This document shows, piece after piece, positions 59,727 through 64,000 of a stretch of DNA of 64,000 nt. Position numbers and translations under genes: made by a program. The stretch is from Gerris lacustris (Eukaryota; Arthropoda; Insecta; Hemiptera; Gerridae): positions 50,098,024 through 50,162,023 of the forward strand of contig OX578285.1 in the NCBI GenBank assembly GCA_951217055.1, read 5' to 3'. Under the pieces are notes generated by a model. The model saw only the letters and a program-made list of their open reading frames with translations. It did no database searches and was not told the origin of the DNA. The stretch's first letter is position 1. Every line of letters begins with the position of its first letter.

Positions 59727-60806
59727 TAATAGTACATTACGCGTCGAGTGCGGAAAGTAGCATTTTGCATGTGAGTGTGGAGTTTGCACCCGAGCGATAG
59801 CGAGGGTAGTAAAACCCCACGAGCAATGCAAAATGCCGTTTTCGCACGAGTTGTACCGTACTTTATCTACGATTGTTAAATTTAAATAATAAATGCAGAA
59901 AAAAATAAACTTGCTATATGTAAGTTCGTATCTCTCTCTTGATAAAGATGGCAAATTCTTAAGTTGTATTTTTTGCCGAATTAATTATTTCTGGAGGAGT
60001 ATTATTCTCCACATTTTTGTCAGCCACTTGATTCACTCATTGTTTTTCAATAAAAACTCGATATAAACAGTTACTTTAATAAAAGAACAGCAAATTAGTT
60101 TTGTTAAAACTAAACAAACTCGCTAATCGTGCGTTAAGGGGAAGAATTCGTCTTCTTTACCACCCTAGGTGTTTAGATGTGCCATCTAAACAGAGATATG
60201 TACAATGTTTATATTTCGTATCAATGGTAGATAAATATATTTTATCTACGATTGATACAAAATATAAACATTTTATCTCTGTTTTGATGCGTAGAAAGTG
60301 ATTCTTTACGTACTTGTATTCGTTGCGCATGAGCATTTTTATAATTCCTCGTTTTTTCCGCCCTAGAGCTGTATAAAAGAAGAATTCTTCACCTTTACGC
60401 ACGATTAGCGAGTTTGTTTACACCAAACAAAACTAATTTGCTGTTTGTTTAATTAAAGTAACTGTTTAGATCGAGTTTTTAGTGAAAAAAAAAAAATGAG
60501 TAATTCAAGTGATAAGACGAAAATGAGGAGAATAATAATAATTAATTTGGCACAAAATACAACTAATAAATTAATGTCATCTTTATCAAAAGAGAAATAC
60601 GAACTTACATACAGGATGTTAATTAATTTTTTTTCTGTATTTATTATTAAAAACCAACAATCGTGGATAAAGTACGGTACGCAACTTGTGCGAAAACGGC
60701 ATTTTGCTTTGCTCGTGTGGTTTACTACCCTCGCTGTCGCTCGGGTGCAAACCCACACTCGCATGCAAAATGCTACTTCCCGCACTATACGCGTAATGTA
60801 CTATTA
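59727..60806. mobile_element. ~1.1-kb palindromic element, family D
   Basis: TAATAGTACATTACGCGT at the left is exactly inverted at the right end, and the arms pair across ~510-570 bp to a centre near 60235. Subterminal GCATTTTGCATG and CGAGCG(A)..GCGAGGGTAGTAA words occur in both arms. Each arm has a start ATGA(G)TAATTCAAGTG-type coding stub. A single arm occurs at 35279-35725. Confidence 0.88.
60496..60660 (+). pseudogene. Recombinase-like protein N-terminal stub (right arm)
   Basis: MSNSSDKTKMRRIIIINLAQ then NTTNKLMSSLSKEKYELTYR. With the sister arms (PPEIINSAKNTTQD, LMPSLSREKYELTYSKF) this resembles the A.N...LLPSKS...YEK.Y..F start of tyrosine-recombinase-like proteins common in arthropod repeats. 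No catalytic R/H/Y region is present. Continuation beyond about 60660 is terminal repeat sequence. Confidence 0.4.
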
Positions 60807-61384
60807 CGAAACTAATTGGTCAAACAATGTTTTTTCTTTTGACCGTACCTTACTCTCTCTCCTATCTATATACTTTAACGGTTGCTAACTTAAATTTAAG
60901 TAGGTACTTTATTGTTAATCAAAGTGAATAGAACTGAAAATGCAAAATTTAGCAGTTTATTGTCAAAAACCACGATCATATAGAACGTTTTCCAACATCT
61001 AAAGGTGGGGTCACAGTTAGCGGGTATGATGGCCTTTTTATCTTACAGTGGTTAAACAAAAAGTTGGTTCCAAACCATTTTTTTGAGGTGCCGCATAAAA
61101 ACCTGTATGAAACATTCACTTCAAGTCCTCTTCTACACTTTCCTTTTTGGTTTTGTTTTTGATTTTAAACCTATTCTTTTGTTTTAAAAAGTAATTATTA
61201 TATTTTAATAATACATTGTATATTATTTTTTTATATATATATATTTCCACTACATACTAAAATAACTGTTTTGCCCATTTTCTACTTTACTCCTAAACTC
61301 CTAAACTCTTAACTCCTAAGGAGAGAATCGTAGCGATATTTTTGGGCAACAATTTTTTTTTTTTTCAAGTTTTGTCTTTTTTTT
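60807..61384. other. Non-coding spacer
   Basis: AT-rich. No gene or element recognised. Confidence 0.45.
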
Positions 61385-61481
61385 ATGATTTTGGTAGTAT
61401 TCATACTACGGAAAGATTAAATTTTAATTTAAATCAAATTATAATTATTATTAACTACGGGAAACAGACAGAAAAAATACA

Positions 61482-61556
61482 CTCCAGCACTGGGATTTGA
61501 GCCACAGGCCTCTATATTTCCAGTATAGCGCTCTAACCAACTAAGCTAGGCAGGAG
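61482..61556 (-). ncRNA. tRNA-like module
   Basis: Same cloverleaf layout and CTGGAAA anticodon loop as 28728-28803; B-box reads GGCTCAAATCC. Pseudo-tRNA. Confidence 0.55.
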
Positions 61557-61829
61557 AATGATTTTCTCTGACGTTAATGATACCTTATCCCGAATTTAAG
61601 CTTTCAATTTTCCACAAATCTGAGAAGTCAACATTAATGACATAGAACTAGACCGAGAAATAACGCTTATAATTATAAAGTACCCAATTAGTACCTGTAC
61701 CTAGTACAATTCAATTAGAAGTTCATAATTTATGATTTTGGTAGTATTCATACTACGGAAAGATTAAATTTTAATTTAAATCAAATTATAATTATTATTA
61801 ACTACGGGAAACAGACAGAGAAAAATACA

Positions 61830-61904
61830 CTCCAGCGCTGGGATTTGAACCACAGGCCTCTATATTTCCAGTATAGTGCTCTAACCAACTAAGCTACGCA
61901 GGAG
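61830..61904 (-). ncRNA. tRNA-like module
   Basis: Same layout; A-box TAGCTTAGTTGGTTAGAGCA, B-box GGTTCAAATCC, acceptor closing CGCTGGA. Pseudo-tRNA. Confidence 0.55.
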
Positions 61905-61913
61905 AATGATTTT

Positions 61914-61975
61914 CTCCTGGTTAGAGCGCTATACTGGAAATATAGAGGCCTGTGGTTCAAATCCCAGCGCTGGAG
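61914..61975 (+). ncRNA. Truncated tRNA-like module
   Basis: TCTCCTGG joins directly to TTAGAGCGC, so the acceptor-to-D-loop segment is deleted. Anticodon loop and B-box are intact. Confidence 0.5.
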
Positions 61976-62577
61976 TGTATTTTTCTCTGTCTGTTTCCCG
62001 TAGTTAATAATAATTATAATTTGATTTAAATTAAAAGTTTTGTCTTTGTTTAATTTTGTTTGAATGATATATTAGTCTACCCCTTCACTTTAAAAGAAAA
62101 ATGTAAGTGCTTTAAAGATGTCTTCTAATGATATCAAATTAAAGAAATCAAATTATATTTTACGATTTTGGTAGTATTCATACTACGGAACGATTAAATT
62201 TTAATTTAAATCAAATTATAATTATTAAATTCGGTGGTTCAAATCCCCACGCTGGAGTCTATTTTTCTCTGTCTGTTTTAGTGAAAGATCACAACTTTAA
62301 CATAATACAGTCTATCGATATTTACTAGCATTGAAATAATGTTGGATGCATAGAATTTAATGTAGTTTAATGATTTATGAACTACAGCGTAAATTAAGCT
62401 GTTTAAAAAGTGTATTGTTAAATCACAAGAAAACGTTCAACAGCGGTAATTATCAATAATCCCTTTAGAACAGTAGATAAACAAACGAATCGGCTTTGTT
62501 TTGATTATAACCTGACAGAACGTCGCCGGCGTGGGGGAAACTAGCCAATACATCTTCTCAGCTTCATGAATATATTA

Positions 62578-63173
62578 AGAGGCTCATACACTGTGTGTGC
62601 ATTGCATGTCGTGCAAGCACGCCGTGCCAAAAACGAACGAAACATGCCAGTGCGTGGAGGTCTCCGTGCATAGCACGACCTGCAATGTAGGGCGCCATGA
62701 CAATTAAGACGAGTTTGATTTTCGGCGCGCCATGCCATCAGGCCCCGTTCCAACATGCTAGTGTGTGTCGGGCCACGTGCTAAGAGCGTAACATCTTTTG
62801 AGGCTATATTTCGTTCGCCAGCATCAAGAGATTCTAGCTTGTATTTTTTGACAATGAGTGATACATCTGTTTTTCTGTCTCCCAATTACTTGCCGTTGTT
62901 TATTGAGGCTTGTAGAAATAACCATTGTTTATGGCGAGCCAAGAGCAAGGTTATCTTTCTTCAACAACAAATTTTTAGTCCATATTTACCTCCTCTTCCG
63001 TTTCTCCTTGCTATCTTCATGTTTCGCGCCAATCAACAAAACAGCTAAAGCTTTATTTTTCGTTGCGACTTCTAGCACGTCACAGAGCGAACTGCATTTA
63101 CAGTGAGTGGCGCACAGCGCGCCAAAACAAAAAATTGCACGGCGTGCAATATACGTTTAGTGTATGGACCGCT
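62578..63173 (+). mobile_element. PIF/Harbinger-type element, TTA TSD
   Basis: AGAGGCTCATACACTG and CAGTGTATGGACCGCT-type ends (right end GTGTATGGACCGCT) are imperfect inverted repeats, with TTA on both sides (62575-62577, 63174-63176). Subterminal CGTGCAA/GCGTGCAAT and GGCGCGCC/AGCGCGCC words occur at both ends. Holds a MADF-like coding fragment. Confidence 0.72.
62854..62955 (+). pseudogene. MADF-domain N-terminal fragment
   Basis: MSDTSVFLSPNYLPLFIEAC followed by RNNHCLWRAKSK matches the start of a MADF DNA-binding domain (F/L-I-E-x-V-R-x-x-x-x-LW-x-x-x-S). The frame then meets AAG|GTTATC, which could be a splice donor, with a tttttag acceptor ~30 bases on; the open frame continues to 63048 without further MADF features. 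MADF proteins accompany transposases in many PIF/Harbinger elements, fitting the host element. Too short to be functional here. Confidence 0.5.
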
Positions 63174-63176
63174 TTA

Positions 63177-64000
63177 AATTTGTTCTGAACAAGCAGTGTA
63201 CTGTCCGCGGGATCGTCACGGGCTTGCGCAATGGATAAAAGACTAGAAGCTAAAAACCACGAAAACATTTTGCGCCGGAAGGTTATAGTCATGTTATAGT
63301 TGAACTCAACAACAGGTTATAATAATAGTTTTTATTTACCGTATCAGTTTTAAGTTATGTTTCTTCTTCATTAGCAAATTTTCATTGGAGTAATTTACTA
63401 ATGTGCCTATTGTAGTGCCATAATTCATTTTTTCTTTCATTAATAAAAAGAAATATTGTTTTGATCAAAATTGTTTCACTCCCTTTCAAGAAAATAGTGA
63501 GAAAGATCTCGTACTTCACCAATTTTTAAGTTCTGCAAATATACTAAAAACGTTAGTGTCAACACAGACTCCTCGAAAAAGAAAAGAAAAACATCTTTAG
63601 CCGGAATTCAGTAATAAATCGTGTATATACATTTCTAAAGAATTTCATTAATGTAAAAGAGTACTGTAATTTATGTTAAAAAATCAAAACAATTTTACTG
63701 ATGTAAGAAACGGTGGAAAATTAAATAAATTTACAACCATTCGAAATTGGCAGTCTATTTCTCCTTTATTTATTTTTATTTTTTATAATAATAAAGGGAA
63801 TAATGCAGCTTTTATGAAATTTAAGTGAGCTGTTTTGTTGATTTCAAAGATTAATGTGATTATATCAACGTTAATTTTATACTCCGGGTACGGGTAATAA
63901 TGAGTAGTATTTTTCTTAAAGAAATGTAATAAATTATAAGTCCTATTCCTATTGAATATTGAAGCTTGTTCAATTCAGCTAAATTAAACTAACACAATAC
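63177..64000. other. Non-coding AT-rich spacer
   Basis: No gene, RNA or element recognised to the window end. Confidence 0.45.

Larger units (their letters stand above)
61385..62280. repeat. Cluster of tRNA-like repeats: two minus units, one plus, one fragment
   Basis: Minus units begin at the conserved GATTTTGGTAGTATTCATAC at 61385 and 61731 (period 346 bp), each with tail module and tRNA-like head. At 61905-61915 the cluster flips to a plus copy (61914-62033). A further tail and acceptor fragment lies at 62163-62280. The 170-bp spacer (61570-61730) is the inverse of 28564-28730. Confidence 0.88.

Overview
This is a eukaryotic nuclear sequence, AT-rich and dominated by decayed mobile DNA, most likely from an insect. 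The evidence is one intron-containing gene with GT-AG splice sites and an arthropod-style product, plus hAT, PIF/Harbinger, pogo, jockey and Penelope-type debris and tRNA-headed SINEs. A hemipteran-like genome would fit, but the order cannot be fixed from the sequence alone. Nothing looks bacterial: there are no operons, CRISPR arrays or rRNA.

The only gene I can support as intact lies on the minus strand at 34078-39395. It has four coding exons encoding a 620-residue hexosaminidase D-like GH20 glycosidase with an N-terminal membrane anchor. An acceptor site just before its ATG shows that a 5' untranslated exon lies further upstream and was not located.

Regions. 0-14 kb: several terminal-inverted-repeat (TIR) elements (295-817, 7086-7378, 8642-9767, 10203-10475, 12381-12897) and a dispersed repeat at 3041 and 11291. 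14-23 kb: a hAT deletion derivative with 8-bp target duplications (14352-15117), a second hAT (17024-18021) interrupted by a Harbinger-like element, a SINE tail, a jockey-clade LINE 3' end, a small hAT MITE, a foldback element and a further MITE. 23-34 kb: simple AT arrays, inverted-repeat elements, a tRNA-like repeat, and a 56-bp tandem repeat. 34-40 kb: the GH20 gene, whose introns hold a LINE fragment, a Harbinger fragment and an inverted tRNA-like repeat. 40-44 kb: a pogo derivative and a Penelope-like retroelement remnant with RT and GIY-YIG parts. 44-48 kb: a large inverted repeat carrying a multi-copy, unclassified, transposon-associated protein family. 48-52 kb: a ten-unit, ~181-bp tandem array plus diverged relatives, apparently built from C2H2 zinc-finger-like coding fragments, and a SINE. 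52-64 kb: paired MITEs, a hairpin around an (AT)n array, a ~1.1-kb palindrome with a recombinase-like N-terminus, a cluster of tRNA-like repeats, and a Harbinger-type element carrying a MADF-like fragment.

No pathway is encoded here. The most unusual material is the zinc-finger-derived array, the 44-48 kb inverted element, the tRNA-like tandem/inverted repeat family, and recurring hammerhead-ribozyme-like cores in foldback elements beside Penelope debris.
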